DNA from: Candidatus Chloroploca asiatica
Lineage (GTDB): Bacteria; Chloroflexota; Chloroflexia; Chloroflexales; Chloroflexaceae
Length of the DNA stretch: 39,918 nt
Assembly: GCF_002532075.1 (NCBI RefSeq)
Contig: NZ_LYXE01000118.1
Span: forward strand, 1-39,918
Reading direction: 5' to 3'
Shown: positions 7,972 through 20,700 of the stretch, one piece after another
Layout: every line of letters begins with the position of its first letter
Numbering within the stretch: the first letter of the stretch is position 1
Position numbers and translations under genes: made by a program
The notes under the pieces: generated by a model
Database searches by the model: none
What the model was told of the DNA's origin: nothing
Seen by the model: only the letters and a program-made list of their open reading frames with translations

Positions 7972-8401
7972 ACGTGCTCCTTTTTCAGTCTTGATTCTAC
8001 CACACGAATGGAAAGGGGCAAGGTGAAACAGTCTGGCGAACGCTTCGCCCCGCTCCTGGCGAGCCTCGATGAGCAGGACACCGCACTGATCGACCGGGTG
8101 CTGGCGTTGATCGCGTCGCCGTGAGGGCAGGTTTAACGCAGAGGCGCAGAGGCGCTGAGGATGATGAGGTACTTTGTCTCCCTGCCTTTGCGCCTTCGCG
8201 CCTTTGCGTCAAAAAAACAAGCCTCGTGCGGCACGCTCCCTGATTTCCTTGGGTAATACCATCATTATCATATGTAAATATGCTATACTTGCTTTCAGAT
8301 AATGTGGCATCGCTCATGCCCCCGCTGCCATTGTCGTCAGGGGTTACTGCTGCTTACTATACCCCGAACCAATGCTCGTCCATCACACCAGGGAGCCGCA
8401 G
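7972..8401. other. intergenic region before the defence operon
   Basis: This 430-base stretch holds a 38-codon plus-strand frame (8008-8124) ending L-I-D-R-V-L-A-L-I-A-S-P, which may be the C-terminal relic of a lost gene. It also holds the dispersed repeat at 8131-8212 and an AT-rich patch (about 8255-8305) that is the only likely promoter location for the downstream operon. A TATACT (8284-8289) could be a -10 box, but no good -35 lies 17 bases upstream. Confidence 0.3.
8131..8212 (+). repeat. dispersed mini-repeat, copy 3
   Basis: It begins TTTAACGCAGAGGCGCAGAGG and ends GCGCCTTCGCGCCTTTGCGTC. The two ends recur at 7347-7426 (inverted) and the second end motif recurs in the tandem repeats at 21861-22082. 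It probably belongs to a family of short non-autonomous elements. Confidence 0.5.
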
Positions 8402-11400
8402 ATGCGCCTCGAAGCATTGACCATTGGACAGTCGCTCATCGGTATCGAGCCCGCTGCGGTTGCCACCGTGATTGCAGTGCTGTCCATTGGGGATGGCGCG
8501 GTGCAGATCGTGTACAAGACTCCCGATGGCTCCATTAAGGAACGCCTGCTCGGGCGCGATGATGAAGCGACGATTGACCTCGCCACAACTGAGCGCCCGT
8601 GGTCTTTTGATGGGAATGGTGAGGACTTCAAGCTCGTTGTTGAAGCCAAACGCATTGACCTCGCCTTCCTCTTTGACCCGATGATGGCGGTGCATACGTC
8701 CAACGTCCAACCGCTCCCCCATCAGATTACGGCGGTGTATGAGTCGATGCTCCCCCGCCAGCCCCTCCGCTACGTGCTGGCCGATGACCCTGGGGCGGGC
8801 AAGACGATTATGGCCGGCCTCTACATTCGCGAGTTGCTGATGCGGGCCGATGCGCGACGCATTCTCATCGTTGCCCCCGGGAGCCTGGTGGGCCAGTGGC
8901 GCGACGAACTCTTTGAGAAATTCGGGCTGGACTTCCGTGTCTACACCCGCGACCTTGAGGATGCCTCCCCCAGCGGCAACCCCTTTGCGGATCACCATCA
9001 CCTGATTGTCCGGTTGGATCAGATGTCGCGGAACGAGGACGCTCAGGAGAAACTCTGCCGTGCGGCCTGGGATCTGGTCGTGTTTGACGAGGCCCACAAG
9101 CTCTCGGCGCACTTTTCAGGGCGCGAGATTGCGCGCACCAAGCGCTTCAACTTCGCCGAGAAGCTAGGCCAGCACACTCGGCACCTGCTCCTGATGACCG
9201 CCACGCCACACAACGGCAAAGAGGAGGATTTTCAACTCTTTCTCTCGCTGCTCGACGCTGACCGTTTCTACGGGAAGTTCCGCGACGGTGTCCACAAGGT
9301 TGACGTGTCCGATCTGATGCGGCGCATGGTGAAAGAGGAGATGGTGCGCTTCGACGGCACTCCGCTCTTTCCCGAGCGCAAGGCGTACACGGTCAACTAC
9401 ACGCTCTCGGCCCTTGAGTACGCGCTGTATGAGGCGGTCACCCAGTACGTCCAGATGGAGATGGGCAAGGCTGACCAACTCGACGGTGCGCGTCGAGGCT
9501 CGGTGGGCTTCGCGCTGACCTCGCTCCAGCGCCGCCTCGCATCCAGCCCCGAAGCCATCTTCCAGTCTCTCAAGCGGCGCAAGGAGCGCTTGGAGCGTCG
9601 GCTTCAAACAGAACGCCTTGGCCCCGCTGGTCAGACGATCCTCGCCGAAACGCTCGTGGGTCTCCCTGAGGATGACGACGACTTGACGGCGGAGGAGCAG
9701 GAGCAGCTAGAGGAGACTCTGGTAGACCAGGCCAGCGCTTCGCGTACCATCGCTGAACTTGAGCAGGAGATCGCGATCCTCAAGGCACTTGAGCAACAAG
9801 CCAAAGCGGTCGTTGCCTCGGGGCAGGATCGTAAGTGGGACGAACTCTCACAGATCTTGCAGAACAACCCGGAGATGCGCGACGCCGCTGGACGCCAGCG
9901 CAAGCTCATCGTCTTCTCCGAACACCGCGATACGCTGAATTACCTGCACCAGCGAATTGCGGGCGTGCTCGGCACAAGCGCGGCGATTGTGACCATTCAC
10001 GGTGGCACACACCGCGATGATCGCCAACGCATCCAGACCCTCTTTCGTTCCGATCCTGAGACGCGGGTACTCATCGCCACCGATGCGGCGGGTGAGGGCG
10101 TCAACCTGCAGACCGCCAACCTGATGGTCAACTATGACCTGCCGTGGAACCCCAACCGGCTTGAGCAGCGCTTCGGGCGCATCCATCGTATCGGGCAGCA
10201 CGAGGTCTGTCACCTGTGGAACTTGGTCGCGAAGGAGACGCGTGAGGGCGCTGTCTACCACCGCCTCCTCCAGAAACTCGAAGTCGAGAGCGGGGCGCTC
10301 AACGGCCGGGTCTTCGACATTCTCGGCGAGGTCTTCGAGAATATCAGCCTCAAGGATCTCCTGCTGCAAGCCATCCGCTATGGCGACCAGCCAGAGGTAC
10401 GCGCCCGCCTCGGCCAGCGGATCGAGAGCGCCCTCGACTACGCGCACTTGCGGGCGATCCTCGACCGCAACGCGCTGGCCCAGGAGACGATGAGCCCCGA
10501 GCGGATCTTCGCGGTGCGCGAGGAGATGGAGAAGGCTGAGGCCCGCCGCCTCCAGCCCTACTTTGTCCGCTCGTTCTTCATGAAGGCGTTCAAAGCGCTG
10601 GGCGGCTCGATCTACCCGCGTGAGGCGGAGCGCTTCGAGATCACCCACGTCCCAGCCACGATCCAGGAGCGTGACCGCCTGATCACCGGGCGCAACCATC
10701 GCGAGCCCGAACCCGTGCTCAAGCGGTACGAGCGCGTCTGCTTTACGAAAGAGGCCATGCAGCCGCTTGATCGTCCGGGCATCTCCCGTGCCGTCTTGCT
10801 CCATCCTGGTCACCCGCTCATGCTTGCGCTCAGCGACCTGCTGCTCACGCAGCACGGCAACCTCCTGCGCCAGGGGGCTGTCCTGCTCGACCCGGCGGAT
10901 GAGGGGACGACGCCGAGCCTGCTCTTTCTGCTCACGCACGAGATCAAGTCTGGCGACGGCCAGGTGCTGTCGAAGCGCCTTCAGTTCGTGCGCGTGGCGC
11001 CTGACGGTTCGGCCACCTTCGCCGGCTGGGCGCCGCACCTCGACCTAGAGCCAATCGGCCCAGATGACCGAGCCCTGCTCGACCCGGTGCTTGCCGAGCC
11101 CTGGATTCGGGTTGACCAAGAGCAACGCGCCCTCGCGCTGGCCGCCGCCACCCTCGTGCCCGATCACATGCGCGAGATCGCGGGGCGGCGGGTCGCCTAC
11201 GTCGACAAAGTGCTCGCCGCCGTCCACGAGCGCCTGACCAAAGAGATTGCCTTCTGGTCGGATCGCTGGCTCAAGCTCAAGGAAGACCTGGAAGCAGGCA
11301 AGGATGTGCGCCTCCCCCTGGAGAATGCCCGTCGCACGATTAGCGACCTTGAGGGTCGTCTCGATAACCGCAAGCAAGAGCTCCAAGCCATGCGCCACGT

Positions 11401-11914
11401 CTCCTCGGCCACGCCGGTGGCCCTCGGCGGGGCATTCGTCATTCCAGCCGGGCTGCTGCGTCGTGTGCGTGGCGAGACCACGCCCACTGCGGTGGCGACG
11501 TTCGCGGCCGATGCGGCTGCCCGCGCCCGCATTGAGCGCCTCGCCATGGACGCCGTGCGCCGGGTTGAGGAGGCGGCTGGCTGCTGCGTTGTCGATGTAG
11601 CGGCACAGCAGTGCGGCTGGGATCTCACCTCTTACCCACCAGCTACCGACGGCAAACAGCCCGAGGTGCGCCACATCGAGGTGAAGGGGCGGGTCAAGGG
11701 TGCGACCACCGTGACGATCACCCGCAACGAGATCCTCTACGCCCTGAACCAGGCTGACAAGTTCTTGCTGGCTATTGTGTTCGTGAACGAGGATGACACG
11801 GTTGACGGCCCCTACTACCTGCGGAACCCGTTCGATCAGGAGCCCGGCTGGGGTGTCGCGTCGATAAATTTTGACCTGCGCACCTTGCTCAACAAAGGAG
11901 TGACCGCCCAATGA
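8402..11914 (+). CDS. SNF2-type helicase with C-terminal DUF3883 domain (DrmD-like)
   Basis: With the start at 8402 the protein has 1170 residues; an upstream ATG at 8372 is possible, but GGGAG lies correctly before 8402. Helicase domain 1 has Walker A (PGAGKT, about 130-135), DEAH (229-232) and TATPHNGK. A Glu-rich coiled coil occupies about 420-480. Helicase domain 2 has SEHRDTL, GEGVNLQ and [11 protein letters not shown] (about 590-600). The last 120 residues carry a DUF3883 module with IEVKGR, a restriction-endonuclease-like active-site pattern. This is a DNA translocase of the kind found in DISARM class 1 (DrmD) and related anti-phage loci. Its stop overlaps the next start (ATGA), so the downstream methylase is translationally coupled. 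Cleavage of DNA by the DUF3883 part is inferred. Confidence 0.88.
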   Translation: MRLEALTIGQSLIGIEPAAVATVIAVLSIGDGAVQIVYKTPDGSIKERLLGRDDEATIDLATTERPWSFDGNGEDFKLVVEAKRIDLAFLFDPMMAVHTSNVQPLPHQITAVYESMLPRQPLRYVLADDPGAGKTIMAGLYIRELLMRADARRILIVAPGSLVGQWRDELFEKFGLDFRVYTRDLEDASPSGNPFADHHHLIVRLDQMSRNEDAQEKLCRAAWDLVVFDEAHKLSAHFSGREIARTKRFNFAEKLGQHTRHLLLMTATPHNGKEEDFQLFLSLLDADRFYGKFRDGVHKVDVSDLMRRMVKEEMVRFDGTPLFPERKAYTVNYTLSALEYALYEAVTQYVQMEMGKADQLDGARRGSVGFALTSLQRRLASSPEAIFQSLKRRKERLERRLQTERLGPAGQTILAETLVGLPEDDDDLTAEEQEQLEETLVDQASASRTIAELEQEIAILKALEQQAKAVVASGQDRKWDELSQILQNNPEMRDAAGRQRKLIVFSEHRDTLNYLHQRIAGVLGTSAAIVTIHGGTHRDDRQRIQTLFRSDPETRVLIATDAAGEGVNLQTANLMVNYDLPWNPNRLEQRFGRIHRIGQHEVCHLWNLVAKETREGAVYHRLLQKLEVESGALNGRVFDILGEVFENISLKDLLLQAIRYGDQPEVRARLGQRIESALDYAHLRAILDRNALAQETMSPERIFAVREEMEKAEARRLQPYFVRSFFMKAFKALGGSIYPREAERFEITHVPATIQERDRLITGRNHREPEPVLKRYERVCFTKEAMQPLDRPGISRAVLLHPGHPLMLALSDLLLTQHGNLLRQGAVLLDPADEGTTPSLLFLLTHEIKSGDGQVLSKRLQFVRVAPDGSATFAGWAPHLDLEPIGPDDRALLDPVLAEPWIRVDQEQRALALAAATLVPDHMREIAGRRVAYVDKVLAAVHERLTKEIAFWSDRWLKLKEDLEAGKDVRLPLENARRTISDLEGRLDNRKQELQAMRHVSSATPVALGGAFVIPAGLLRRVRGETTPTAVATFAADAAARARIERLAMDAVRRVEEAAGCCVVDVAAQQCGWDLTSYPPATDGKQPEVRHIEVKGRVKGATTVTITRNEILYALNQADKFLLAIVFVNEDDTVDGPYYLRNPFDQEPGWGVASINFDLRTLLNKGVTAQ

Positions 11915-14856
11915 CCCCTCCCATCAAATCCCCCCGCAAGCTTATTGAAGTCGCGCTCCCGCTTGATGCCATTAATGCGGCGGCGGCACGGGAGAAGTCG
12001 ATCCGGCACGGGCATCCCAGTACGCTGCACCTGTGGTGGGCGCGGCGTCCGCTGGCTGCAGCGCGGGCAGTTATCTTTGCTCAGCTTGTGAACGATCCGG
12101 GCTACCAGCAGGGTGGCGGGTTCAAGTACGGCATGAATAAGAAGGCTGCCGCCGAAGAGCGCAAACGTCTGTTCAAAATCATCGAGGATCTGGTGCTGTG
12201 GGAAAATACGACGAACGAGGAGGTGCTGGAACGCGCCCGAGCCGAGATTCGCCGCTCGTGGCGCGAAGTCTGCGAGCTGAATAAGGATCACCCGGAGGCT
12301 GCCGAACTCTTCAACCCAGAGAAACTCCCCGCACTGCATGACCCATTCGCCGGAGGAGGGTCAATCCCGTTAGAGGCCCAGCGACTTGGGTTGGAGGCAT
12401 ACGCTTCCGACCTCAACCCAGTAGCTGTATTGATCAACAAGGCGATGATTGAGATTCCGCCGAAGTTTGCGGGGCGTGCGCCGATAGGCCCAATCCCCCA
12501 GGGTGAGGAGCAGGCATCCTTCACCAAGAAGGAGTGGCCAGGGGCTACAGGTCTCGCGGAAGATGTGCGTCGTTATGGTGTCTGGATGCGTGAGGAAGCG
12601 CAGAAGCGCATTGGTCACCTTTATCCAAAGGTTGAGATCACTGCCGAGATGGCCCGCGAACGACCAGATTTGAAGCCCTTAGTTGGTCAGAAACTCACTG
12701 TCATTGCATGGCTCTGGGCGCGTACGGTCAAGAGTCCGAATCCGGCCTTTTCGCATGTGGATGTGCCGCTAATATCATCCTTTATTCTCTCCAGCAAAGC
12801 GGGTAAAGAGGCGTATGTGCAGCCGGTGGTTGAGGGAGATCGCTACTGGTTCACCGTGAAGGTGGGGAAGCCGGAAGATGAGGCAGCGGCGAAGATGGGC
12901 ACGAAGTTGGCGCGTGGGGCGAATTTTCGTTGTCTGATGTCGGATACACCGATTGCACCTACGCGTATTAAGTCTGAAGGAGTTGCTGGGCGCATGAGCG
13001 CACGGCTTATGGCGATTGTGGTTGAGGGAGATCGCGGGCGAGTCTACCTTACACCACTGCCTGAGCATGAGGCGATTGCACAACAAGCAAAGCCGGAGTG
13101 GGTTCCAGAGACATCTCTTCCCAATGATCCGCGCAACTTCTGGACAGTGCAGTACGGTCTTGTCACTTTTGGTGATCTCTTCACTCCACGCCAACTCGTC
13201 GCGCTGAACACCTTTGTCGATCTTGTGGGCGAGGCGCGTGAGCAGGTGCGGCGTGATGCGCTGGCGGCCGGGATGTGCGATGATAGGCGTGGAATCGATG
13301 CGGGCAGCAACGGCGCGACGGCGTATGCGGAGGCAGTGGGGGTTTATTTGGCGTTTGCGATTTCAAAGATTACCAATATCGGCTCGTCAATTGCCTCATG
13401 GATGAGTGATCGTGGTGCATTTCGTGAAACGTTCGCTCGCCAGGCAATTCCAATGGTTTGGGATTTTGCCGAGGCTAACACGTTTGCCGATGTTGGAGGA
13501 AGCCTTGCAACAGCACTCGATAAAGGCGCAATGGCAATCGCCACGTTCCCAGCTACCCCAACATCAATTGCTTCACAAAATGATGCTTCTTCGCAGGAAA
13601 TTGCCCTCGGCAAATTAGTGTCTACTGATCCTCCTTACTATGACAACATTGGCTACGCTGATCTCTCTGACTTCTTCTATGTCTGGCTGCGGCGCACGCT
13701 GCGCCCGATCTTCCCCGATCTCTTTGCCACGATTGCCGTACCCAAAGCGGAAGAGTTAGTCGCTACACCCTATCGCCATGGTGGAAAAGAAAGCGCAGAG
13801 AAGTTTTTCCTTGAGGGAATGACTCGGGCTATGCAGCGTCTTGCTGAACAAACTCATCCGGGCTTTCCTGTAACCATTTACTACGCCTTCAAGCAGGCGG
13901 AAACTCTGGGTGCGCGGGCCTCTGGCCCTCACCATGCGGGCCAGAGGTCCGCGCACCCAGGTACGGTCAGCACGGGGTGGGAAACGTTCCTCGACGCGGT
14001 GATCTCTGCTGGCTTTGCTATTAGTGGCACCTGGCCGATGCGTACAGAAGGTTCAGGGCGCATGATTGGACAGGGTACTAACGCCCTCGCCTCCAGCATC
14101 GTCCTGGTCTGCCGCAAGCGCTCCGCAGATGCGCCCACCATCTCCCGTCGCGAGTTCCTACGCGAACTGAATGCGGTGCTGCCCGAAGCGCTCGATGAGA
14201 TGACCCGAGGGGCAGGCGCCGACCGCTCGCCTGTTGCGCCGGTGGATCTCTCTCAGGCCATTATCGGCCCCGGCATGGCGGTTTTCTCCAAGTACGCCGC
14301 CGTGCTTGAGGCGGATGGCACACCAATGAGCGTCCGTACCGCGCTTCAGTTGATCAATCGCTTCCTGGCCGAGGACGAGTTCGACGCTGATACGCAGTTC
14401 TGCCTGCACTGGTTCGAGCAACACGGCTGGGGCGAGGGTCGCTTTGGCGTTGCGGATACGCTCTCCCGTGCGAAGGGCACGAGTGTAGAAGGAATGCGCG
14501 ACGCGGGCGTGATTGAGTCCGGTGGCGGCATCGTGCGCCTGCGTAAGTGGTCGGAGTACCCACGTCATTGGAACCCGCAGAGCGATACGCGTGCCCCGGT
14601 CTGGGAGACCCTTCACCACCTTATCCGCGCCCTCAAGCAAGATGGCGACGCTGGCGCGGGAGGGGTACTCGCCAGTGTGCGCGGGAAAAGCGAGGCAGCA
14701 CGACAACTGGCGTATCGCCTCTACACGCTCTGCGAGCGTCAGGGCTGGGCCGATGACGCCCGCGCCTACAACGAACTGATCACCAGTTGGAGCGGCATCG
14801 AGCTTGCCGCCGCTGATGCACCGACGAAGCCGACGCAGCGTAGTCTCTTTGACTGA
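11911..14856 (+). CDS. DUF1156-containing DNA methyltransferase
   Basis: The protein has 981 residues. The DUF1156 N-terminus is clear ([29 protein letters not shown]). The SAM-binding motif DPFAGGG is at 144-150 and the catalytic DPPY at 573-576, so the motif order is I then IV and the target is an exocyclic amino group (N6-adenine or N4-cytosine). About 430 residues separate the motifs and probably hold the recognition region. The start is preceded by AAAGGAG. DUF1156 methylases occur in anti-phage loci next to DUF499 ATPases and helicases. Residues about 666-684 are encoded by an inserted palindrome (13906-13960) that keeps the frame; whether the enzyme tolerates it is unknown. Confidence 0.88.
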   Translation: MTPPIKSPRKLIEVALPLDAINAAAAREKSIRHGHPSTLHLWWARRPLAAARAVIFAQLVNDPGYQQGGGFKYGMNKKAAAEERKRLFKIIEDLVLWENTTNEEVLERARAEIRRSWREVCELNKDHPEAAELFNPEKLPALHDPFAGGGSIPLEAQRLGLEAYASDLNPVAVLINKAMIEIPPKFAGRAPIGPIPQGEEQASFTKKEWPGATGLAEDVRRYGVWMREEAQKRIGHLYPKVEITAEMARERPDLKPLVGQKLTVIAWLWARTVKSPNPAFSHVDVPLISSFILSSKAGKEAYVQPVVEGDRYWFTVKVGKPEDEAAAKMGTKLARGANFRCLMSDTPIAPTRIKSEGVAGRMSARLMAIVVEGDRGRVYLTPLPEHEAIAQQAKPEWVPETSLPNDPRNFWTVQYGLVTFGDLFTPRQLVALNTFVDLVGEAREQVRRDALAAGMCDDRRGIDAGSNGATAYAEAVGVYLAFAISKITNIGSSIASWMSDRGAFRETFARQAIPMVWDFAEANTFADVGGSLATALDKGAMAIATFPATPTSIASQNDASSQEIALGKLVSTDPPYYDNIGYADLSDFFYVWLRRTLRPIFPDLFATIAVPKAEELVATPYRHGGKESAEKFFLEGMTRAMQRLAEQTHPGFPVTIYYAFKQAETLGARASGPHHAGQRSAHPGTVSTGWETFLDAVISAGFAISGTWPMRTEGSGRMIGQGTNALASSIVLVCRKRSADAPTISRREFLRELNAVLPEALDEMTRGAGADRSPVAPVDLSQAIIGPGMAVFSKYAAVLEADGTPMSVRTALQLINRFLAEDEFDADTQFCLHWFEQHGWGEGRFGVADTLSRAKGTSVEGMRDAGVIESGGGIVRLRKWSEYPRHWNPQSDTRAPVWETLHHLIRALKQDGDAGAGGVLASVRGKSEAARQLAYRLYTLCERQGWADDARAYNELITSWSGIELAAADAPTKPTQRSLFD
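13906..13960. repeat. palindromic element inserted in frame in the methylase gene
   Basis: Two 23-base arms (13906-13928 and 13938-13960) are reverse complements at 22 of 23 positions, with a 9-base loop. The sequence begins CTGGGTGCGCGGGCC. The encoded stretch ([18 protein letters not shown]) is low in complexity and sits between conserved-looking segments (YYAFKQAE and [11 protein letters not shown]), so it looks like an acquired REP/MITE-like hairpin. Confidence 0.75.
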
Positions 14857-14880
14857 TCGTTCAGCGATTGGAGCCATACG

Positions 14881-17739
14881 ATGAAACCCTGGCGAGAAGT
14901 AGCAATTCCTCACCCGGATGTGCTTGAGGGAACCTTCCAGCAATCCGAGTTCGCTGCGGACATTACCGCTGTCCGCTCTGGCAACGCCTCTCGGGAGTAC
15001 CAGGACGCTGCCGCGTTCTTCCAACGCACGTTCATCACCGAGGGCATGCGCCTGCTCCTGATTCAAGTCGCCCAACGCCTGAACGGACGCGGCGGCGAGC
15101 CAGTGATCCAGCTCCAGACCGCTTTTGGTGGCGGGAAGACGCACACCATGCTCGCGGTCTACCACCTTGCCACCCGGGCAAGGAACTTGAGTGACTTGGT
15201 GGGCATTCCGGATCTCATCGACCAGGCAGGTCTGATGGACGTACCACAGGCCCGCGTTGCCGTGCTGGATGGGAACGCCCACGCGCCTGGTCAGCCGTGG
15301 TTGCATGGCACACAGCGCATTCGTACGCTCTGGGGCGAACTTGCATGGCAGCTCGGCGGTGCCGAAGGGCTCGCCCTGGTGCAAGAGGCGGATGCCACGG
15401 GCACCTCACCCGGGAAGGATCTGCTCAAGACGCTGTTAGCGCAGTATGCCCCCTGCGTGGTGCTGATTGACGAACTGGTCGCCTACATTCGGCAATTCCA
15501 GGAGGGGCAACCCCTCAGTGGCGGTAGCTTTGACAGTAACCTGTCCTTTGTTCAGGCGCTTACCGAGGCGTGCAAGCTTGTGCCCAATGCCATCCTGCTT
15601 GCCTCCTTGCCTGAGTCAGAGATCGAGGCTGGCAGCCAGCGCGGGGTGTCCGCGCTGCGAGCGCTGGAAAAGACCTTTGGTCGTGTGCAGGCCTTGTGGA
15701 AGCCTGTCGCAACCGAAGAGGCCTTCGAGATTGTCCGACGGCGCCTGTTCGAGCCCGTGAGCGACGCCCATGCCCGTGACGTTGTCTGTCGTGCCTTCAC
15801 CGACGCCTATCTTGCCGAGGGAACCCGGCTGCCCAGCGAGACCCAGGAGACCCGCTACTTCGACCGGCTGGTTCAGGCGTATCCCATCCACCCGGAAGTC
15901 TTTGACCGGCTCTACGAGGACTGGACAACAATTGACGGCTTCCAGCGCACGCGCGGCGTGCTCAAACTGATGGCGAAGGTGATCTACCGGCTGTGGAAAG
16001 ACGCCAACCAGGATTTGCTCATCCTCCCCGGCAGTCTGCCGCTCTACGACGGCAGCGCACGCAATGAACTGACGTACTACCTCCCTGCGGGATGGGATCC
16101 CGTGATCGAAAAGGACATTGATGGCGACCGGGCTGAGACGACCGATCTCGAGAGCAAAGAGCCGCGTTTTGGTGCCGTGAACGCAGCCCGCCGAGTGGCT
16201 CGCACGCTTTTCCTTGGCAGTGCGCCCTCATCCGGGGCCACCAAACCAGGCATCCGTGGGATCGACCGCTCGCGGATCCTCCTGGGCTGCCTCCAGCCAG
16301 GCCAGACCGCCTCGACCTACTCGGATGCACTGAATCGCCTCGCGGATCGGCTGCATTACCTCAACAGCTCCGGCGACAAGGCCCAGGAGACGACGCTCTT
16401 CTGGTTCGACACACGGGCCAACCTCCGCCGTGAGATGGAGGAACGCAAGAAGCGCTTTGACGATACGAGCGACATCCGTGGGAAGCTAGACAGTGTCCTC
16501 AAGAAGCTGACCAATGGAATCACCTATTTTGATGGCACGCACGTCTTCACCCCCCACGCAGATGTGCCTGACGACAGTGCGCTGCGCCTCGTCTTGCTGC
16601 TCCCTGAGCAGTTCTACTCCCGTGACGAGACCCGCCAGGGGGTCGATGCGGTGCTGGACTACGTACGGAACCACGGCCTCAAGCCGCGTTACCGGAGCAA
16701 CCGGCTCATCTTGCTCGCCCCCGACCACGGCTCGTTGGTGCGCCTACGCGACTGCATCAGGATCGCGCTCGCCTGGGCTTCGATTGTTGATGACGTGAAG
16801 AGCGGGCGGTTAAACATTGATCAACTCCAAAAGCGGCAGGCAGAGAAGGAGTTACAGACCGCTGAGGATGTACTACCACGGGTCGCCCGTGAGTGCTACC
16901 GCTGGCTGCTCTGCCCGGTACAGCACACGCCCACCGATCCGCGCCCATCCGTCGAGGCCTTCCCGCTCAACACCAGCGGCGCATCATTGGGCAGCGAGAT
17001 CGAGCGCGTATGCGTAGATAACGAACTCGTGATCAGCGCGTGGTCGCCCATCCACCTACGGACAAAGCTGACCGCTCTGTACTGGAAACCTGACAAAGCG
17101 AGCGTCGCGGCGCTTGCCTTTTGGGAAGATACCCTCCGCTACCTGTACCTGCCGCGCTTACGAACGCGCAGTGTCTTAGAGCAGGCCATCCTCAAAGGGG
17201 CGGCCAGTCGCGACTTTTTCGGGACGGCCTACGGACAAAGCGACGGTGTCTTTGCGGGCTTCCAGCTTGGCAACGCCAACATTCAGGTTGATACCACCCT
17301 CCTGCTGATCGAGCCGACGGCAGCGGCGCAGTACGAGGCAGCCCTGGCTGCGAAAAAGGCCGAGAAGGTGCCAACGCCCCCAGTGGAACCACCGCAGCCA
17401 CCTGGCCCTGGCCCGGGCTATCCTCCGATCCCAGGCGGCTCATCAAAACAGCTACAGGAAGAAGGGGGTTGGGGCAAGCCGACGCCCCCAAGTGGCGACG
17501 ACAAAGCAAAGGCCCACACCTTCATCGGCACCGTTGACGTGAACGCAGCGACCGCCAAGACACGCTTGGTTGAAATCGCTGACGAGATCATCAGCCACCT
17601 AACGAGCGACATGCTCGCCTCGGTCCAGGTCAGCATCGAGATCAAGGCCGATTTCCCTGCGGGGGTTTCTGATCAAATCAAGCGGGTTGTCTCGGAGAAC
17701 GCCGCGAATCTGGGGTTTAAGAACAAGACGTGGGAGTAA
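14881..17739 (+). CDS. DUF499-containing ATPase (anti-phage-associated)
   Basis: The protein has 952 residues. A P-loop ATPase lies in the first 300: Walker [10 protein letters not shown] (82-90) and Walker [12 protein letters not shown] (192-202). The middle is a long helical region rich in charged residues. Near 820-870 is a Pro/Gly-rich linker, followed by a small terminal domain ending [10 protein letters not shown]. The family is repeatedly found with DUF1156 methylases in defence islands; its likely role is as an ATP-driven switch or scaffold linking DNA sensing to helicase or nuclease action, but no mechanism is established for it here. It starts 24 bases after the methylase stop and ends 25 bases before the CHAT gene start, so it is the third gene of the operon. 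Confidence 0.85.
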   Translation: MKPWREVAIPHPDVLEGTFQQSEFAADITAVRSGNASREYQDAAAFFQRTFITEGMRLLLIQVAQRLNGRGGEPVIQLQTAFGGGKTHTMLAVYHLATRARNLSDLVGIPDLIDQAGLMDVPQARVAVLDGNAHAPGQPWLHGTQRIRTLWGELAWQLGGAEGLALVQEADATGTSPGKDLLKTLLAQYAPCVVLIDELVAYIRQFQEGQPLSGGSFDSNLSFVQALTEACKLVPNAILLASLPESEIEAGSQRGVSALRALEKTFGRVQALWKPVATEEAFEIVRRRLFEPVSDAHARDVVCRAFTDAYLAEGTRLPSETQETRYFDRLVQAYPIHPEVFDRLYEDWTTIDGFQRTRGVLKLMAKVIYRLWKDANQDLLILPGSLPLYDGSARNELTYYLPAGWDPVIEKDIDGDRAETTDLESKEPRFGAVNAARRVARTLFLGSAPSSGATKPGIRGIDRSRILLGCLQPGQTASTYSDALNRLADRLHYLNSSGDKAQETTLFWFDTRANLRREMEERKKRFDDTSDIRGKLDSVLKKLTNGITYFDGTHVFTPHADVPDDSALRLVLLLPEQFYSRDETRQGVDAVLDYVRNHGLKPRYRSNRLILLAPDHGSLVRLRDCIRIALAWASIVDDVKSGRLNIDQLQKRQAEKELQTAEDVLPRVARECYRWLLCPVQHTPTDPRPSVEAFPLNTSGASLGSEIERVCVDNELVISAWSPIHLRTKLTALYWKPDKASVAALAFWEDTLRYLYLPRLRTRSVLEQAILKGAASRDFFGTAYGQSDGVFAGFQLGNANIQVDTTLLLIEPTAAAQYEAALAAKKAEKVPTPPVEPPQPPGPGPGYPPIPGGSSKQLQEEGGWGKPTPPSGDDKAKAHTFIGTVDVNAATAKTRLVEIADEIISHLTSDMLASVQVSIEIKADFPAGVSDQIKRVVSENAANLGFKNKTWE

Positions 17740-17764
17740 GCAAGGCATCAAGAAGGGAGTTCCG

Positions 17765-20700
17765 ATGACGACCATCCTCATCCGCGAGATCGCCACCGCC
17801 GCCGACGGCCCCAACGCCACCCTGAGCATCGACGGTCAGGGCGAGTACCCGGTCACGGTGCGCGACCCTTTCGACCCGGAGGAGGAGCGCCTCTTGGAGT
17901 GGTACTTCGAGCAGTGGCTACACTTCCCCTTCACCAACTCTGTCCGGGCCGCCACGGCCGCCCGTAGCATCCAGACCTACGGCACGCGCCTCTTCGACCA
18001 ACTCTTCGCTGACCGCAGCGCCTTTGCGCACTACAGTCAGGTGCGCCAGACCAATCTGGGCGAGATCCGGATGGAGATAGCAGGCTCGCCCGCCTTCCAT
18101 GCGCTGCACTGGGAGGCGCTCTACGACCCGACCCTCCAGAAGCACCTGGCCCTGGAGGCGACCATGGTGCGCCGTACGAGCGCCCCACCCGCGTTGCGCG
18201 CCGAGGCCCGCCCCGGCCCGACGATCAACCTGCTGCTGGTGACGGCCCGCCCCGGCGGTGCCCACGATGTCGGCTACCGCACCATCGCCCGGCCCCTCGT
18301 CGAGTTACTGCGCCAGAGCAAGCTCCCTGTGCAGGTCGACCTGGTACGCCCAGGGAGTTACCAGGCTCTGGTGAACCACCTGAACGACACCCGCGACCGC
18401 CACGGCCCGGGGTACTACCACATCATCCACTTTGACCTGCACGGTGGCCTGCTGCGCTACGACGAGTTCGACCGCTTTGACCAGGCCGCCCGCCACCTGA
18501 GCGCCCACACCTTCATCGGTTCACGCTACGGGCGGGGCACCCTGGAACCCTACGAGGGCCAGAAGGCCTTCCTGTTTTTTGAGGGCGCAACCGAGGGCAA
18601 GCCCGACCCGGCGGAGGCATCTGAGGTTGCCGCGCTCTTGCAGACCCACCAGATCCTGATCGTCATCCTCAACGCCTGCCAGTCGGGCAAGCAGGTAGGG
18701 GCCAGCGAGACCAGCCTGGGCGCACGACTCATGCAGGCCGGGGTGCGGCTGGTGCTGGCGATGAGCTACTCGGTCACGGTGAGCGCGGCTGAGCGGGCCA
18801 TGCAGACCCTCTACAGTCAACTCTTTGCCGCAGCCGACGTCGCCCATGCCGTGCGCCGGGCACGCAGCGAGTTGCACGCGGACAAGCGCCGACGGGCCTA
18901 CTACCGCCAGATCATCGAGCTCGATGACTGGCTGCTGCCAGTGGTCTACCAGAACGCCCCGGTGCGGCTGCACCCCACCCCGATGGGTTCCGAGGAGCAG
19001 GCAGCCTTCTACGAGCGCCAGGCCCAGCGCTACGTGGTCGCCGCACCGACCTACGGCTTCATTGGCCGCGACCTGGACATCCTCGCCATCGAACGCCGCC
19101 TGCTCGGAACCAAGAACCTGCTCCTCGTTCGCGGGATGGGCGGGGCCGGCAAGACCACGCTGCTGCGCCACCTGGGTGCCTGGTGGCAAACCACGGGCTT
19201 GGTTGACCAGGTCTTCGCGTTCGCCTACGACCAGCGGGCCTGGACGCACCAGCAGATCCTCGACGCCATCGCCCAGAAACTGCTGACCTCAAAGGAGTAT
19301 ACCGACTTCCAGGCCAGGAGTCCGGCGGCCCAGCAGGCGCTGATCGCAGCCAGGCTGCGGGCCACCCGCCACCTGCTGATCCTCGACAATCTCGAGTCGA
19401 TCACCGGGGTGGAACTCGCCATCCGCCACACCCTGCCCGAAACCGAGCGAGCGGCGCTGCACAGCCTCCTGGGCGCACTGGCCGACGGACAGACCCTGGT
19501 ACTGCTTGGCTCGCGGGCGGCTGAAGCGTGGCTGTCCCCCGGCACCTTCGGCAACAACCGCTACGAACTTCCTGGACTGGATGCAGAGGCCGCCAGCGAT
19601 CTGGCCGAAGCGATCATCAAGCGCCAGGGCGGGGCGCAGTACCGTGGCACCGAGGAACTGACCCGGCTGATCGGGCTGCTTGGCGGCTTCCCGCTGGCCC
19701 TGGAGGTCGTGCTGCCCAACCTGGCGCACCAGCGTCCGGCCGAGATCCTAGAGGCGCTGCAAGCCGGTGACGCCGTGATCGACCCCAACGCCGACACCCA
19801 GGACAAAACCCGCAGCATTCTGCGCTGCATTGACTACTCGTTCAGCAACCTCGACCCAGAGGCGCAAACCCTGCTGACCTGCCTTGCGCCCTTTGTGGGC
19901 GTAATCTTCACCAACACGCTGGGCAGCTACATCGCAAAGCTGAAGCAACAGCCAGCTTTGGCCGGGCTGCCCCTCGACCGGCTGCCCGAGGTGGTGCAAG
20001 CGGCAGTGGCCTGGGGCCTGCTCGCGCCGCACCCGCAGGCCGGGGGCTTCCTGAGCATCCAGCCAACGCTGCCCTACTTCCTCCGCCATCGCCTCGCGGA
20101 AGCGGCGCCGCATGGCCTGAGCGAAGCGATCGCACGCGCCTTCGTAGCCCTGTACCAACAATTCGGTGCGGAAATGAATCGGCTGCTCACGGCGAAGGAG
20201 GCCCAGCAGCGCCAACTCGGCGCGGCCTTCGCCGGTCTGGAGTACGAAAACCTGCTTGCCGCCCTGGAGGCGGCCCTGACCCACCAACTGTCGCTTACCG
20301 GGATCTATGTCGCGCTCGACGAATTCTGGGACATCACGCAGGAGCATCAGCGCGGCATCATCGTCGGCGAGCGAGCACGCCAGGCGTTGGCCCGCTACCC
20401 CGTTGAACGGCTCCAGGACAGGGATGGCTTCTTTCTGATGCGGGTCGGTGGTGACATCGCACGTCGGCGACAAAATGCCCGAGAGTATGATCGTGCAGCC
20501 GAAATATATACGTCACAGCTGCCTCTCGTGGATCAACTGCTTGGATACCCCGAAAAACAACGTGGGCTTTGGAAAGCAGTCACCTACCATGAACTGGGCC
20601 GCGTCGCGCAGGCGCAGCGCCAGTGGGCCCAAGCCGAGCGCTCCTACCAGCAGGCCCTCGCCCTCAAAATCGAGTTCAACGACCGCTACAGCCAGGCCAG

